Assembly (NCBI RefSeq): GCF_902833045.1
Contig: NZ_CADFDU010000006.1
Coordinates: forward strand, 62,001 to 126,000
Length of the DNA: 64,000 nt
Origin: Burkholderia sp. BCC0322
Lineage (GTDB): Bacteria; Pseudomonadota; Gammaproteobacteria; Burkholderiales; Burkholderiaceae
Reading direction: 5' to 3'
Positions 34,170-45,080 of the stretch are shown here, piece after piece. Both the position numbers and the translations under genes were made by a program. Within the stretch, counting starts at the first letter, position 1. Each line of letters starts with the position of its first letter. The notes below the pieces were generated by a model. It did not search any database. It was not told the DNA's origin and saw only the letters and a list, made by a program, of their open reading frames with translations.

Positions 34170-35123
34170 ATGAACCAGACAGATCCTAACGCGACTTCCC
34201 AAAACATTCTCGTGCTCGGTGCCGGCGAACTCGGCCTTCCGGTCCTGCGCAATCTTGCGCGCCGGGCGAAGGACATCGCCGGCGCGAAGATCAGCGTGCT
34301 ACTGCGCGCGAGCGCCGTCGAGTCCAGCGGACCCGCCAAGCGGCATGATATCGCGGAGATTCGAGATCTCGGGATCGAGATCGTCGTAGGCGATTTCGTG
34401 AAGAGCTCCATCGATGAGCTCGCCGCCTTGTTTGCGCGATATGACACGGTAATTGGTTGCGCTGGCATTACAGCCGGAATCGACACGCCGATGAAGTTGG
34501 CGCAGGCTGCGTTGCAGGCGCGCGTCCCGCGGTACTTCCCGTGGCAGTTCGGGGTCGATTTCGACGTGATCGGCCGCGGCAGTCCGCAGGACATTTTCGA
34601 CGCACAGCTGGACGTGCGCGAGTTGCTGCGCAGTCAGCACGGGACCGAGTGGGTCATCATCTCGACTGGCATGTTCATGAGCTACCTGTTCGAGCCGGAA
34701 TTCGGTGTCGTCGACCTGCAGAACGACGAAGTCCACGCGCTGGGCAGCCTCGACACCGCCGTGACGCTGACGACGCCCGATGATATCGGTGCGCTGACCG
34801 CCGCGATCGTGTTCGCCCAACCCCGTATCCGGAACGAGATCGTGTATCTGGCCGGCGACACCGTGACTTACGCGGAGGTTGCAGACAAGCTGCAAGCGGG
34901 CCTCGGCCGGCCGTTCAGCCGTTCGGTGTGGAGCGAGCAGTATCTGCTGGATGAGCTGGCGCGCGACCCGAACAATATGATGCGCAAGTATCGTGCGGCT
35001 TTTGCTCAAGGGCGCGGTGTCGCATGGGATAAGAGTGGGACGTTCAACCAACGCCACGCCATTCCGGTCACCGACGTGGCATCGTGGATCAATGCAAGCC
35101 TTGTTTCGGGCCGCGGCGAGTAA
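34170..35123 (+). CDS. NmrA-family NAD(P)-binding oxidoreductase-like protein
   Basis: A 317-residue Rossmann-fold protein of the NmrA / isoflavone-reductase-like atypical SDR family. The dinucleotide-binding GAGELGLPVLRNLARRA is near residue 15. VVGDFVKSSIDELAALFARYDTVIGCAGI resembles the NmrA strand-turn pattern, and the PRYFPWQFGVDFD block matches substrate-binding regions of isoflavone reductases. The catalytic role is not proven; some NmrA proteins only sense the NADP redox state. It is paired with the HxlR regulator inside the mutS-5'-repeat segment, suggesting both came in together. Confidence 0.8.
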   Translation: MNQTDPNATSQNILVLGAGELGLPVLRNLARRAKDIAGAKISVLLRASAVESSGPAKRHDIAEIRDLGIEIVVGDFVKSSIDELAALFARYDTVIGCAGITAGIDTPMKLAQAALQARVPRYFPWQFGVDFDVIGRGSPQDIFDAQLDVRELLRSQHGTEWVIISTGMFMSYLFEPEFGVVDLQNDEVHALGSLDTAVTLTTPDDIGALTAAIVFAQPRIRNEIVYLAGDTVTYAEVADKLQAGLGRPFSRSVWSEQYLLDELARDPNNMMRKYRAAFAQGRGVAWDKSGTFNQRHAIPVTDVASWINASLVSGRGE

Positions 35124-35401
35124 TCGTGAGCCCGGCCATCCAGGCTAACCGTATCGAGGATCGTTCCCCGAGCAGAAAGCCCGACCCCGGCCGATGGGTG
35201 CAGGCTCCTGTATTCCGTACTGACTTCAGCAGAATTTTGCTCGGCGAAGTCGGCGTGTGAAAGCGATGCGGCAGCTGGCCGAAGATGCTTGTTAGCGGTC
35301 GTTGAGGGCGCGGAGGATTGGATGGCGGCCTAGGGTCGGTAACGGCCCGCCCCCAAAAGGGGAGGCGTAGGTGTTGGCGTAGCTTTGTGCGCCGACCCTT
35401 G
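35124..35401. other. Spacer after the NmrA-like gene, no gene recognised
   Basis: About 280 bases without a convincing open frame. It holds a hairpin-like CCCCCAAAAGGGG near 35350, just before the second mutS 5' copy begins. Confidence 0.4.
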
Positions 35402-35473
35402 TCAGATAAGCTGCAGGTACTGCTGCATCATTGGGGTGTGGCCGGCGAAGGCGTCGGGCGACAGCGTGGTCAT
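35402..35473 (-). pseudogene. mutS 5'-end remnant (23 codons then stop)
   Basis: Reading the minus strand from ATG 35473 gives MTTLSPDAFAGHTPMMQQY then LQLI and a stop at 35402. The MMQQYL is identical to the MutS start region ([13 protein letters not shown]), but the frame breaks right after it. The first 14 residues look like the N-terminus of MutS in related Burkholderia (from memory) and differ from those of the intact mutS at 33381. Its flank up to about 35590 also matches the upstream region of mutS. It is best read as the end of an older mutS copy left after a recombination that brought in the HxlR/NmrA pair. Confidence 0.72.
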
Positions 35474-35590
35474 AAGTCAGGCGTGAAGTTGTTGCTTTGG
35501 TTGCCCGAGTTTACCAGTGGCTTCGGCATGCACGCGCGAAGTTCGCCGTTTGGCCAGGTTGCCGGAGATTGCGTGACCGGCGGCGGTCGT
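35413..35590. repeat. Direct repeat, copy 2: mutS 5' end and upstream sequence
   Basis: Homologous to 33321-33500 in the same direction, with the 22-base identical block at 35413-35434, a GTTGCTTTGGTTGCCCGAG block at 35490, and a GCGAAGTTCGCC block further on. The two copies bracket the HxlR/NmrA segment. Confidence 0.78.
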
Positions 35591-35684
35591 TCTCATGCCG
35601 CTGTCCGGCCGCGCTCCTGAGCGGCCAAGCGAAAGTCGGCGCCGCTCAGGTCGAGAACCTTTGCGCGCCGACTCGTCTCGTCCA

Positions 35685-37307
35685 TCAGGCCGCGTGCGCC
35701 GACGTCATGCTGAGCGCCACCGCTTGCGCGACTTCGATCCCGTCGATGGCTGCCGAATAGATGCCGCCTGCATACCCCGCACCTTCACCAGCCGGATACA
35801 GGCCTTCGACGTTCATGCTCTGGTAGTCGTCCTTGCGTCGAATCCGGATCGGTGACGAAGTGCGCGTCTCGACTCCGGTGAGCACCGCATCGTGCATCGC
35901 GAAGCCGGCGATCTTCTTGTCGATCTGGGGCAGGGCTTCGCGGATCGCTTCGATCACGTAGTCCGGCAGTGCTGTGCTGAGATCGGTCGGGTTCACGCCC
36001 GGCTTGTACGACGGCTCCACGGAGCCGAGCGACGTGGACGGCCGGCCCGCGATGAAATCGCCGACCAGCTGGCCCGGCGCGCGGTAATCGCCGCCGCCGA
36101 GTTCGAACGCGCGCTCTTCCCATTTGCGCTGGAACGCGATGCCCGCCAGCGGGCCGCCGGGATAGTCGTCCGGCGTGATGCCGACGACGATGCCCGCATT
36201 GGCGTTGCGCTCGGCCCGCGAGTACTGGCTCATCCCGTTGGTGACCACGCGGCCCGGCTCGGAGGTCGCCGCGACCACCGTGCCGCCCGGACACATGCAG
36301 AAGCTGTAGACGGCACGGCCATTGCTGCAGTGGTGCACCACCTTGTAGTCGGCCGCGCCGAGCTGCTTGTGTCCCGCGAACTTGCCGAAGCGGCTGCGGT
36401 CGATCAGCCCCTGCGGATGCTCGATGCGAAAACCCAGCGAGAACGGCTTGGCTTCGATATAGACGCCGCGATCGTGCAGCATCTGGAAGGTGTCGCGCGC
36501 GCTGTGGCCCACGGCCAGCACCACGTGGTCGCACCGCAGCGTTTCGCCGTTCGAGAGCTTCAGCGAGCGCACCTTGCCCTGATCGATCTCGATGTCGTCG
36601 ACCCGCGTTTCGAAACGCACTTCACCACCCAGTTCGTGGATGGACGCGCGCATCTTTTCCACCATGCTGACGAGTCGGAACGTACCGATGTGCGGCCGGC
36701 TCAGGTACAGGATATCGTCCGGCGCACCCGCCTTGACGAATTCGTCCAGCACCTTGCGGCCGTAGTGGTTCGGATCCTTGATCTGGCTGTACAGCTTGCC
36801 GTCGGAGAACGTCCCGGCGCCGCCTTCGCCGAACTGCACGTTGGATTCGGGGTTGAGCACGCTCTTGCGCCACAGGCCGAAGGTGTCCTTGGTGCGCTCG
36901 CGCACGGCCTTGCCGCGTTCGAGGATGATGGGGCGGAAACCCATCTGCGCGAGGATCAGCCCCGCGAACAGGCCGCACGGCCCCATGCCGATCACGACCG
37001 GGCGCAGGAAATTGCCGTGCTCGGGCGCCTTCGTGACGAAGTGGTACGCCATGTCGGGCGTCACGCCGCAATGCGGCTTGCCGGCGAGGCGCTTGATCGC
37101 GGCTGCTTCGTCCGTGACTTCGACATCGACGATGTACGTGAGCTTGATGTCGGCGCGTTTGCGCGCATCGTGCGCACGGCGAAACACGGTGTAACGGAGG
37201 AGCCCGTCGTCGGCCACGCCAAGCTCCGCGAGGCGCTCGCGAATCGCGGCCTCAAGCGCGCTTTCGGGGTGGTCGAGGGGGAGTTTAATTTCGCTTAGCC
37301 GTAACAT
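35685..37307 (-). CDS. NAD(P)/FAD-dependent oxidoreductase
   Basis: A 540-residue flavoprotein of unknown substrate. The FAD-binding GMGPCGLFAGLILAQMGFRP lies around 100-120, after an N-terminal domain of about 95 residues (MLRLSEIKLPLDHPES). ERGKAVRERTKDTF, NVQFGEGGAGTFSDGKLY and a late YPAGEGAGYAGGIYSAAIDG match the uncharacterised dehydrogenase family that includes the NAD(FAD)-utilising COG2509 type. MCPGG gives a Cys near the flavin region. The start ATG 37307 (MLRLSEIKLP) is where homology begins; the frame upstream is low-complexity. Confidence 0.83.
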   Translation of the reverse strand: MLRLSEIKLPLDHPESALEAAIRERLAELGVADDGLLRYTVFRRAHDARKRADIKLTYIVDVEVTDEAAAIKRLAGKPHCGVTPDMAYHFVTKAPEHGNFLRPVVIGMGPCGLFAGLILAQMGFRPIILERGKAVRERTKDTFGLWRKSVLNPESNVQFGEGGAGTFSDGKLYSQIKDPNHYGRKVLDEFVKAGAPDDILYLSRPHIGTFRLVSMVEKMRASIHELGGEVRFETRVDDIEIDQGKVRSLKLSNGETLRCDHVVLAVGHSARDTFQMLHDRGVYIEAKPFSLGFRIEHPQGLIDRSRFGKFAGHKQLGAADYKVVHHCSNGRAVYSFCMCPGGTVVAATSEPGRVVTNGMSQYSRAERNANAGIVVGITPDDYPGGPLAGIAFQRKWEERAFELGGGDYRAPGQLVGDFIAGRPSTSLGSVEPSYKPGVNPTDLSTALPDYVIEAIREALPQIDKKIAGFAMHDAVLTGVETRTSSPIRIRRKDDYQSMNVEGLYPAGEGAGYAGGIYSAAIDGIEVAQAVALSMTSAHAA

Positions 37308-37620
37308 GGGGACTCGGATGCGATTGCCACGGCGTCGTGGCGGTGTTGATACGGTCGGGGGCCGGGAGGCCGGCGGTGTTCTCCGCCGTTTGGGCATGCC
37401 GGACGCAAACCATTCGCCGTCATTGCGGGGAAAGCAGTGCAAGCGACAGTACGCCGACCGGCCCGAACCACTCGAGCAACTTCAGGATAGGCGCACGAAG
37501 CGACCCTTGTGCAGGAAGATTGTCCCGCCTCCCGGCAACCGGGAGGCGAACGGTGCGCCGTCACGAAGGTGCCCGCGAGCGGTATGCGCGAAAGCCGCGC
37601 CATGCAGGCGCGGCCGGAGC
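37308..37620. other. Intergenic 313 bp between suhB and the FAD oxidoreductase
   Basis: No gene recognised. A perfect inverted repeat, CGCCTCCCGG CAA CCGGGAGGCG at about 37531-37553, can form a strong hairpin. A second smaller one (CCGCGCCATGCAGGCGCGG) lies just after suhB. Neither has a long T run. Confidence 0.55.
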
Positions 37621-38424
37621 TTACTCCGCCGCCGGATGCACGTGGGTGTAGCCTTTCAGGATCGGGATCATCTGCGCGTAGATCTTCGGGTTCGCGGCGA
37701 CGATTTCATGGCGATGCAGGAAATCGGCGTCGCCCGTGTAGTTGCCCACGAGGCCGCCGGCCTCGGTGATCAGCAGGCTGCCCGCTGCCATGTCCCACAC
37801 GTTGATGCCCTGCTCGAAGAATGCGTCGAGGCGGCCGGCCGCGACGTTCGCGAGATCGAGTGCGGCCGCGCCCGGACGGCGCAGGCCCGTGCAGGCCTGC
37901 GTCATTTCGGTGAACAGGCGCGCATAGGCATCGAGGCCGTCCTTTTCGCGGAACGGGAAGCCCGTGCCGACCAGTGCGTCCGACAGGCGGTCGCGGCGGC
38001 CGACGCGGATGCGGCGGTCGTTCAGGTACGCGCCGCGGCCGCGGGTGGCCGTGAACAGGTCGTTCTTGTTCGGGTCGTAGACGACAGCCTGCGTGACGAC
38101 GCCCTTGTGCTCGAGCGCGATCGATACGCAGTAGTACGGGAAGCCGTGGATGAAGTTGGTCGTGCCGTCGAGCGGATCGATGATCCACTTGAATTCGGAT
38201 TCGTTCTCCGACTCGCCCGATTCCTCCGCGAGGATCGCGTGGTCGGGGTAGGCGGTTTTCAGCGTCTCGATGATCGCGTCTTCGGCGGCCTTGTCCACTT
38301 CGGTGACGAAGTCGTTCTGCTGCTTCTTGCGGATCTCGATCAGGTCGAGATCGAGGGACGCGCGATTGATGATCTGTCCGGCGCGGCGCGCAGCCTTGAC
38401 AGCGATGTTGAGCATGGGATGCAT
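37621..38424 (-). CDS. suhB: Inositol-1-monophosphatase SuhB-type
   Basis: Lithium-sensitive inositol monophosphatase family, 267 residues. Metal-binding motifs are EESGESENE (about 68) and [16 protein letters not shown] (about 83-97), and [16 protein letters not shown] is the C-terminal motif. SuhB also works as an rRNA antitermination and ribosome-maturation factor in E. coli, which is likely but not shown here. The start is ATG 38424 ([14 protein letters not shown]); the open frame upstream is not conserved. The TrmJ gene is divergent, starting about 235 bp away. Confidence 0.94.
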   Translation of the reverse strand: MHPMLNIAVKAARRAGQIINRASLDLDLIEIRKKQQNDFVTEVDKAAEDAIIETLKTAYPDHAILAEESGESENESEFKWIIDPLDGTTNFIHGFPYYCVSIALEHKGVVTQAVVYDPNKNDLFTATRGRGAYLNDRRIRVGRRDRLSDALVGTGFPFREKDGLDAYARLFTEMTQACTGLRRPGAAALDLANVAAGRLDAFFEQGINVWDMAAGSLLITEAGGLVGNYTGDADFLHRHEIVAANPKIYAQMIPILKGYTHVHPAAE

Positions 38425-38659
38425 GAGCCTGGATCCTGTAGCCGGCGGCATGGGCCGCCACGAAGTGGAACAACCGCCCGGCACGGCGCAAGCGCGGCAG
38501 GCGAGGTGAGACGCGAATTGACAAAGAACGGGGTACGACCCGCGCCGCGCAGTGCGCGACGCGTAAAGGCATGATTTTACCCGATTTTCGGCAGTTTCAG
38601 GCGACCGGAATACGGGGAAACCCCCACTATCCGTCCGGACGAGTGGGTTTGCCGCGGCG

Positions 38660-39529
38660 ATGGCGATACCATACTGCCATTCTGATGAACCGAGTCGTAT
38701 CGTAGTGGAAACTCCGCAGATCACCGCCGCGCCGTCCGAGCCGGGCGCGGCCTCGTCCCGGCCGCCGTCCGGCGGCTTCACGTCCACCCGTTTCGTGCTT
38801 GTCGAGCCGAGTCATCCCGGCAATGTCGGGGCGGCCGCCCGCGCGCTGAAGACGATGGGCTTCTCGCGTCTCGTGCTGGTCGCGCCGCGCGTGCCGCACG
38901 TGCAGAGCGATCCCGAGGCGATCGCGATGGCCAGCGGCGCGGACGACGTCCTCGCGTCCGCCCATGTCGTGCCGACGCTCGGCGACGCGCTGTCGGGCGT
39001 GCACTGGTCGATCGCGCTGACCGCGCGCACGCGCGAATACGGGCCGCCGCGCCTGGCGCCGCGTGCCGCTGCCGCGCAGGCGTGCGCGCAGGTCGGCACG
39101 GGCGACATCGCGCTCGTATTCGGCAACGAGCGCACGGGTCTCGCGAACGAGCATGTCGAGCAGTGCAGCGCGCTGGCGCATATCCCGGCGAACCCGGCCT
39201 ACAGTTCGCTGAATCTCGCACAGGCCGTGCAGGTGCTCGCGTACGAGCTGCGTGTCGCGTTTCTCGAACAGGCGAGCGAGCCGTCGACGCAACCGTCGGC
39301 CGAAGCCGGCACGCTTGCGCAGAGCGACGAGATCGAGCGGATGTACGTGCACCTCGAGAACGCGCTGATCGCGCTCGATTTCCTCGATCCGCGCAACCCG
39401 AAGAAGCTGATGCCGCGGCTGCGGCGCCTGTTCGCGCGCACGGGTCTCGAGCGCGAGGAGGTCAACATTCTGCGCGGCGTCGCGAAGCACATCCTGCTGA
39501 AATCGGGCAAGCCCGACGGCGACGCGTAA
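38660..39529 (+). CDS. trmJ: SPOUT tRNA methyltransferase (TrmJ-like)
   Basis: SpoU-class knotted methyltransferase, probably tRNA Cm32/Um32 2'-O-methyltransferase. It has [21 protein letters not shown] (motif 1), [15 protein letters not shown] (motif 2) and [20 protein letters not shown] (motif 3), in the right order for TrmH/TrmJ enzymes. A C-terminal extension follows, as in TrmJ. The first 40-50 residues are non-conserved and the start is uncertain: ATG 38660 gives 289 residues and a GTG at 38705 would give 274. It lies opposite suhB, the usual suhB-trmJ neighbourhood. Confidence 0.88.
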   Translation: MAIPYCHSDEPSRIVVETPQITAAPSEPGAASSRPPSGGFTSTRFVLVEPSHPGNVGAAARALKTMGFSRLVLVAPRVPHVQSDPEAIAMASGADDVLASAHVVPTLGDALSGVHWSIALTARTREYGPPRLAPRAAAAQACAQVGTGDIALVFGNERTGLANEHVEQCSALAHIPANPAYSSLNLAQAVQVLAYELRVAFLEQASEPSTQPSAEAGTLAQSDEIERMYVHLENALIALDFLDPRNPKKLMPRLRRLFARTGLEREEVNILRGVAKHILLKSGKPDGDA

Positions 39530-39831
39530 GCGGCCGGCGCACGGGTTGCCGGACGTCTCGGCGCGCGGGGCAACCGCCCCGTTTGGCCGGTGCGACGTCG
39601 GCCGCCGCAAGCGCCGGGGCCGATCGTTCCACCCGGTCGACCACCCCCGCAAACTCGGCAACAGCCAAGCGTTTCGCCCGAATACCCTCGCCAGCGGCGG
39701 GGTGAACTTGCGAGCTCGTGCGGCCGTTCGTGACTCGCCCTACAATCGCCGAACGTCATAAATAAATTACCTGGCGCGATAACGGCCGGTCATTGCCGGT
39801 GATGCGCGCCGGCCTTTTCCCAGACCACATC
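39530..39831. other. Intergenic 302 bp before cysE
   Basis: A GGGGCAACCGCCCC hairpin followed by GTTT near 39580 may end trmJ transcription. A TACAAT at 39741-39746 is a plausible -10 for cysE. Otherwise nothing is recognised. Confidence 0.45.
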
Positions 39832-40605
39832 ATGTTCACGAGACTGCGCGAAGACGTTGCAACGATTCGCGAGCGGGATCCCGCCGCTCGCAGTGCATGG
39901 GAAGTGCTGACCTGTTATCCGGGGTTGCATGCGCTCTTGCTGCATCGCTTCGCGCACGCATGCTGGCGCGTGAAGCGCTACTGGCTCGCGCGTTTCGTGT
40001 CGCAGGCCGGCCGGTTCCTGACGGGGATCGAGATCCACCCCGGCGCGACGATCGGCCGGCGCGTGTTCATCGATCACGGGATGGGTGTCGTGATCGGCGA
40101 GACGGCGATCGTCGGCGACGACTGCACGATCTATCAGGGCGTGACGCTGGGCGGCACGTCGCTCACGCGCGGCGCCAAGCGCCACCCGACGCTCGAGGCC
40201 GGCGTGATCGTCGGTGCGGGCGCGAAGGTGCTCGGCGGCTTCACGGTCGGTGCGGGTGCGAAGATCGGTTCGAACGCAGTCGTCGTGAAGCCGGTGCCGG
40301 CAGGCGGCACGGCGGTCGGCAATCCGGCGCGTGTCGTCATGCCGGCGCAGCCGAAGCCGCAGCCCGAACCTGCGGCATTCTGCGCATACGGGATCACCCC
40401 GAATGCCGACGATCCGATGTCACTCGCGATTCACGGGCTGATCGATCATGCGGCGAAGGAAAGCCGCCGCGTCGACGAGATCGTCGCCGCGCTCGAACGG
40501 CTCGGCGCGCATCTGGAAGCGCTGCAGGGCGCCGACGCGGCGCGTCTCGACCTGCGCCGGCTGACGGCCGTGCTGGAAGGCAAATCGGTCGAACGCCACA
40601 TGTAA
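39832..40605 (+). CDS. cysE: Serine O-acetyltransferase
   Basis: Acetylates serine with acetyl-CoA, the first step of cysteine synthesis. The 257-residue hexapeptide-repeat protein has an N-terminal helical domain ([18 protein letters not shown]) and a left-handed beta-helix with [20 protein letters not shown] and [19 protein letters not shown]. Unlike the short SAT form, it has an extended C-terminus (to KSVERHM) of uncertain role. The end of E. coli CysE gives cysteine feedback and CysK binding, and no C-terminal Ile is present here. The start is ATG 39832. Confidence 0.92.
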   Translation: MFTRLREDVATIRERDPAARSAWEVLTCYPGLHALLLHRFAHACWRVKRYWLARFVSQAGRFLTGIEIHPGATIGRRVFIDHGMGVVIGETAIVGDDCTIYQGVTLGGTSLTRGAKRHPTLEAGVIVGAGAKVLGGFTVGAGAKIGSNAVVVKPVPAGGTAVGNPARVVMPAQPKPQPEPAAFCAYGITPNADDPMSLAIHGLIDHAAKESRRVDEIVAALERLGAHLEALQGADAARLDLRRLTAVLEGKSVERHM

Positions 40606-40653
40606 TTCGATCGGTGCCGGCGGCTACCGGTCGTTGCGATGGCAGCCGTCGTG

Positions 40654-41454
40654 TCAGTCGAGCGGCATCGCGTGGATACCTTCCGCGTCGACGCGCAGGT
40701 AGCCGCCACGCGGCTTGCCGTGGTCGAGATCCCAGTCGGGCAGCACCCAGCGGATGCCGCCCGGTTCCATGTGCCGCGCGGGGCGGTGCGTATGGCCGTG
40801 AATGATTATGCTCGCGCGGCTTTTCCGGAACAGCGCAGCCACGCCTTCGCGCGTGACATCGTAAATCGCCGAAGCGGGGCGCATCCGGCCCGTTTCGCTG
40901 TTCGAACGCATGCGCTGAGCGAGCGCGCGGCGCCAGCGGAACGGCCATGCGAGAAACAGCCATTGCGCGACGCGGTTGCGTGCGAAGCGGCGGAACAGCT
41001 GGTAGCCGCGGTCGGCCGTGCATTGCGCGTCGCCGTGTGCGAGCACGATGCGCTGGCCGAATGCCATGATCAGCGAAGGATCAGGCAGCAGCATCGCGCC
41101 GGCTGCCTTCATGAAGCGCCGCCCGAGCAGGAAATCGCGGTTGCCGTGCATCACGTAGAGCGCAATGCCGCGCTCCGAGAACGTGTGCATCAGCGCGGCC
41201 ATGCGTGCCGCGAACGGATCGTCGTCGAGGATGTCGTCGCCGATCCAGTATTCGAACAGGTCGCCGAGGATGAACACCGAGTCGGCGCTGTCGGCTGTGT
41301 ATTTCACGAAATGCTCGAACGCGGCGACCGTCTTCGGAATCGCTTCGCTCAGGTGCAGATCGGAGAGAAACAGGAACGGGCGTGCGGCTTGCGCGTATTC
41401 GCGCTCGCCCGGCACGCCCGCGGAGACGCTTCGCGGCGGACTCTCCTGCAACAT
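40654..41454 (-). CDS. lpxH: UDP-2,3-diacylglucosamine diphosphatase
   Basis: Cleaves UDP-2,3-diacylglucosamine to lipid X and UMP in lipid A synthesis at the inner membrane. The 266-residue calcineurin-like phosphoesterase shows FLSDLHLSEA (DxH), LGDLFEYWIGDD (GD), MHGNRDFLLGRRF (GNHD-like, GNRD as in LpxH), VLAHGDAQCT and IHGHTHRPARH. These are the LpxH, not LpxI, signatures. The start is ATG 41454. It is 27 bp downstream of ppiB on the same strand. Confidence 0.94.
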   Translation of the reverse strand: MLQESPPRSVSAGVPGEREYAQAARPFLFLSDLHLSEAIPKTVAAFEHFVKYTADSADSVFILGDLFEYWIGDDILDDDPFAARMAALMHTFSERGIALYVMHGNRDFLLGRRFMKAAGAMLLPDPSLIMAFGQRIVLAHGDAQCTADRGYQLFRRFARNRVAQWLFLAWPFRWRRALAQRMRSNSETGRMRPASAIYDVTREGVAALFRKSRASIIIHGHTHRPARHMEPGGIRWVLPDWDLDHGKPRGGYLRVDAEGIHAMPLD

Positions 41455-41481
41455 CGAAGTGCCTCCGTTACTTGCTGCGCG

Positions 41482-41973
41482 TCAGACTACGACAGCCTTC
41501 TCGATCACGACGTCGTCGGTCGGCACGTCCTGGTGGAAACCAGCGTTGCCCGTCTTGACGCCCTTGATCTTGTCGACCACGTCCTGGCCTTCGACGACCT
41601 TGCCGAACACCGCATAGCCCCAGCCTTGCGGCGTCGGCGACGAGTGGTTCAGGAAGTCGTTGTCGTTCACGTTGATGAAGAACTGGGCGGTTGCCGAGTG
41701 CGGATCGTTCGTGCGCGCCATCGCGACCGTGTAGTTGTCGTTCTTCAGGCCGTTGTTCGCCTCGTTGTCGATCGGCGCATCGGTCGGCTTCTGCTTCAGG
41801 CCCGGCTCGAAGCCGCCGCCCTGGATCATGAAGCCGTTGATCACGCGATGGAACACGGTGCCGTCGTAGTGGCCCTTCTTCACGTAGTTCAGGAAGTTCT
41901 CGACCGTCTTCGGTGCCTTCTCGGCGTCGAGCTCGAGCTTGATCACGCCGTGGTTCGTATGCAGTTCAACCAT
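41482..41973 (-). CDS. ppiB: Cyclophilin-type peptidyl-prolyl isomerase, cytoplasmic
   Basis: A 163-residue cyclophilin that begins at the domain itself ([20 protein letters not shown]) with no signal peptide, so it acts in the cytoplasm. [18 protein letters not shown] carries the catalytic Arg/Phe pair, and [16 protein letters not shown] and [19 protein letters not shown] complete the fold. It is the cytoplasmic partner of the secreted paralogue just upstream (42062-42643). Confidence 0.95.
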   Translation of the reverse strand: MVELHTNHGVIKLELDAEKAPKTVENFLNYVKKGHYDGTVFHRVINGFMIQGGGFEPGLKQKPTDAPIDNEANNGLKNDNYTVAMARTNDPHSATAQFFINVNDNDFLNHSSPTPQGWGYAVFGKVVEGQDVVDKIKGVKTGNAGFHQDVPTDDVVIEKAVVV

Positions 41974-42061
41974 GATGAATTCCTTCGGTGAGGCGGTTTA
42001 AATGGCACGCGGCCGGTCGTGCGACGCGGCCGCGTGAGTCGCCGGACGTGCCGGCAGGTTC

Positions 42062-42643
42062 TTACTTCGAGACGATGCTGGCCGATTCGATCACGATCGG
42101 TTGTGCGGGCACGTCCTGCATCGGGCCGCGCGAGGTCGTCGCGACGCCTTCGATCTTCTTCACGACGTCGAGACCCGACACGACCTTGCCGAACACCGCA
42201 TAGCCGTTGCCGTCCGGGTTCGGGTAGTCGAGGCCGCTGTTGTCGACCGTGTTGATGAAGAATTGCGCGGTGGCCGAGTTCGGATCGCTCGTGCGTGCCA
42301 TCGCGATCGTGCCCGTCAGGTTCTTCAGACCATTGCGGCTCTCCAGCGGGATCGGCGCGCGGGTCGGCTTCTCCTCGAAGTTGGTCTTGTAGCCGCCGCC
42401 CTGGATCATGAAGCCCTTGATCACGCGATGGAAGATCGTGCCGTTGTACTGGCCGGCCTTCACGTAATCGAGGAAGTTGGCGACGGACTTCGGCGCCTTC
42501 TCCGGGTAGAGCTCGACGCGGATGTCGCCCTGCGAGGTCTTCAGCTGCACGACGGGGTGCGCGGTAGCCGATTGCGCGAACGCAGGTGCGGTCGCGGTCG
42601 CGAGAAGGGCGGCGCCGCCAAGCGCCAGCAACAGACGTTTCAT
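42062..42643 (-). CDS. ppiA: Cyclophilin-type peptidyl-prolyl isomerase, periplasmic
   Basis: A 193-residue cyclophilin with a cleavable signal (LLLALGGAALLATATAPAFA), so it folds proteins in the periplasm. The catalytic block is YNGTIFHRVIKGFMIQGG, as in the cytosolic paralogue, with [19 protein letters not shown] later. It lies 88 bp upstream of ppiB on the same strand and is about 60% similar by eye over the shared domain, suggesting a tandem duplication with one copy gaining or losing a signal peptide. Confidence 0.94.
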   Translation of the reverse strand: MKRLLLALGGAALLATATAPAFAQSATAHPVVQLKTSQGDIRVELYPEKAPKSVANFLDYVKAGQYNGTIFHRVIKGFMIQGGGYKTNFEEKPTRAPIPLESRNGLKNLTGTIAMARTSDPNSATAQFFINTVDNSGLDYPNPDGNGYAVFGKVVSGLDVVKKIEGVATTSRGPMQDVPAQPIVIESASIVSK

Positions 42644-42682
42644 TGCGATCCTCAGGTTGGGAGGGAAAGAAGGCCGCGCCGC

Positions 42683-43405
42683 TTATTGCGACGGCGCGAC
42701 GTACGGCGCCGCCAGTGCGCCCGACGGACCGCTGAACTGGAACGTCGGCGACATCGGCAGCGTGGTGGTGCTCACGTTCGCGGCTGCGCGATCGGTGTAG
42801 TCGCGCGTGGCCGGTGCGGCCGCGCGGGCATTCGGCGCGGGCTTCGACGGCGACACGATCTTCTGGAGATCGGCGAGGCGCTGCGCGGTCGCGCCGCTCG
42901 TGCGGCCGAGCGATTGCGCACGCTTGTACGACTCGGCCGCGAGGCGCAGGTAGAGATCGCCAAGGTTTTCGTACGCGAGCGAATAGCTCGGGTTCGATTG
43001 CGTCGCCGTGACGAGCGCGGTGCGCGCTTCGTCGTAACGGCCATGCTTCGCGTAAAGCGCCGCAAGGTTGTTGTACGGCTCGGGCAGTTCGGGGTAGGCC
43101 TGCGTGATCGCGACGAACTGCTGGATCGCGTCGTTATCGCGGTTCAGGCGTGCCAGCACGGTGCCGCGCTTGAACTGCGCCTGCACGTCGTGCGGGTTCG
43201 ATGCGATGCGTGCGTCGAGCTGCGCGAGCGCCTGCTTCCACTGCTTGCCGGCGATCGACGCGTCGATTTCGGGCGTGCCGTCGGCGGTGGCCGGGGCCTT
43301 CTGCGCATGCGCCGCGGGGGCCGCGAAAAGCGTCAGCGCGACGCCCATGACGGTGGTCGCAACGAGGGTCGCAGCGCTCTGCGCGCGGCCGCGATGAGGT
43401 TTCAT
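42683..43405 (-). CDS. TPR-repeat protein, exported
   Basis: A 240-residue tetratricopeptide-repeat protein with an N-terminal signal ending APAAHAQ. Helical TPR units are visible in the middle: KQALAQLDARIASNPHDVQA, AIQQFVAITQAYPELPEPYN and ALYAKHGRYDEARTALV, then ANPSYSLAYENLGDLYLRLA. It probably binds partners in the periplasm; no enzyme motif is seen. The start is taken at ATG 43405 (MKPHRGRAQSAAT) because it begins a signal peptide. It lies upstream of ppiA on the same strand, 40 bp away. Confidence 0.82.
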   Translation of the reverse strand: MKPHRGRAQSAATLVATTVMGVALTLFAAPAAHAQKAPATADGTPEIDASIAGKQWKQALAQLDARIASNPHDVQAQFKRGTVLARLNRDNDAIQQFVAITQAYPELPEPYNNLAALYAKHGRYDEARTALVTATQSNPSYSLAYENLGDLYLRLAAESYKRAQSLGRTSGATAQRLADLQKIVSPSKPAPNARAAAPATRDYTDRAAANVSTTTLPMSPTFQFSGPSGALAAPYVAPSQ

Positions 43406-43639
43406 AGGCGTAAATCGGAATGTTATACTCCGAGCCATTCTAACAAAACGTCTGCGCGTTCCGGCGAGCGGCAGACAGTCTTTCTTTGCCTCTCGTGGCC
43501 GTCACCGCTGTGCTTGCAGCCTGACCGCCCCATGTGATATCGAGGACGCTCGGCCTGGTGCCGCAGCAGATGGTCCGTCCGTTTCGCATGCTGGGCGAGC
43601 TTCGCCAGGGTGGTTTCCTTCGGCTCACGGTTCATCTCT

Positions 43640-45037
<1,398 letters not shown>

Positions 45038-45080
45038 GCGCGGTGCGTTCCACTGACCGATCCGTCAGGTAGGAGGCAAG

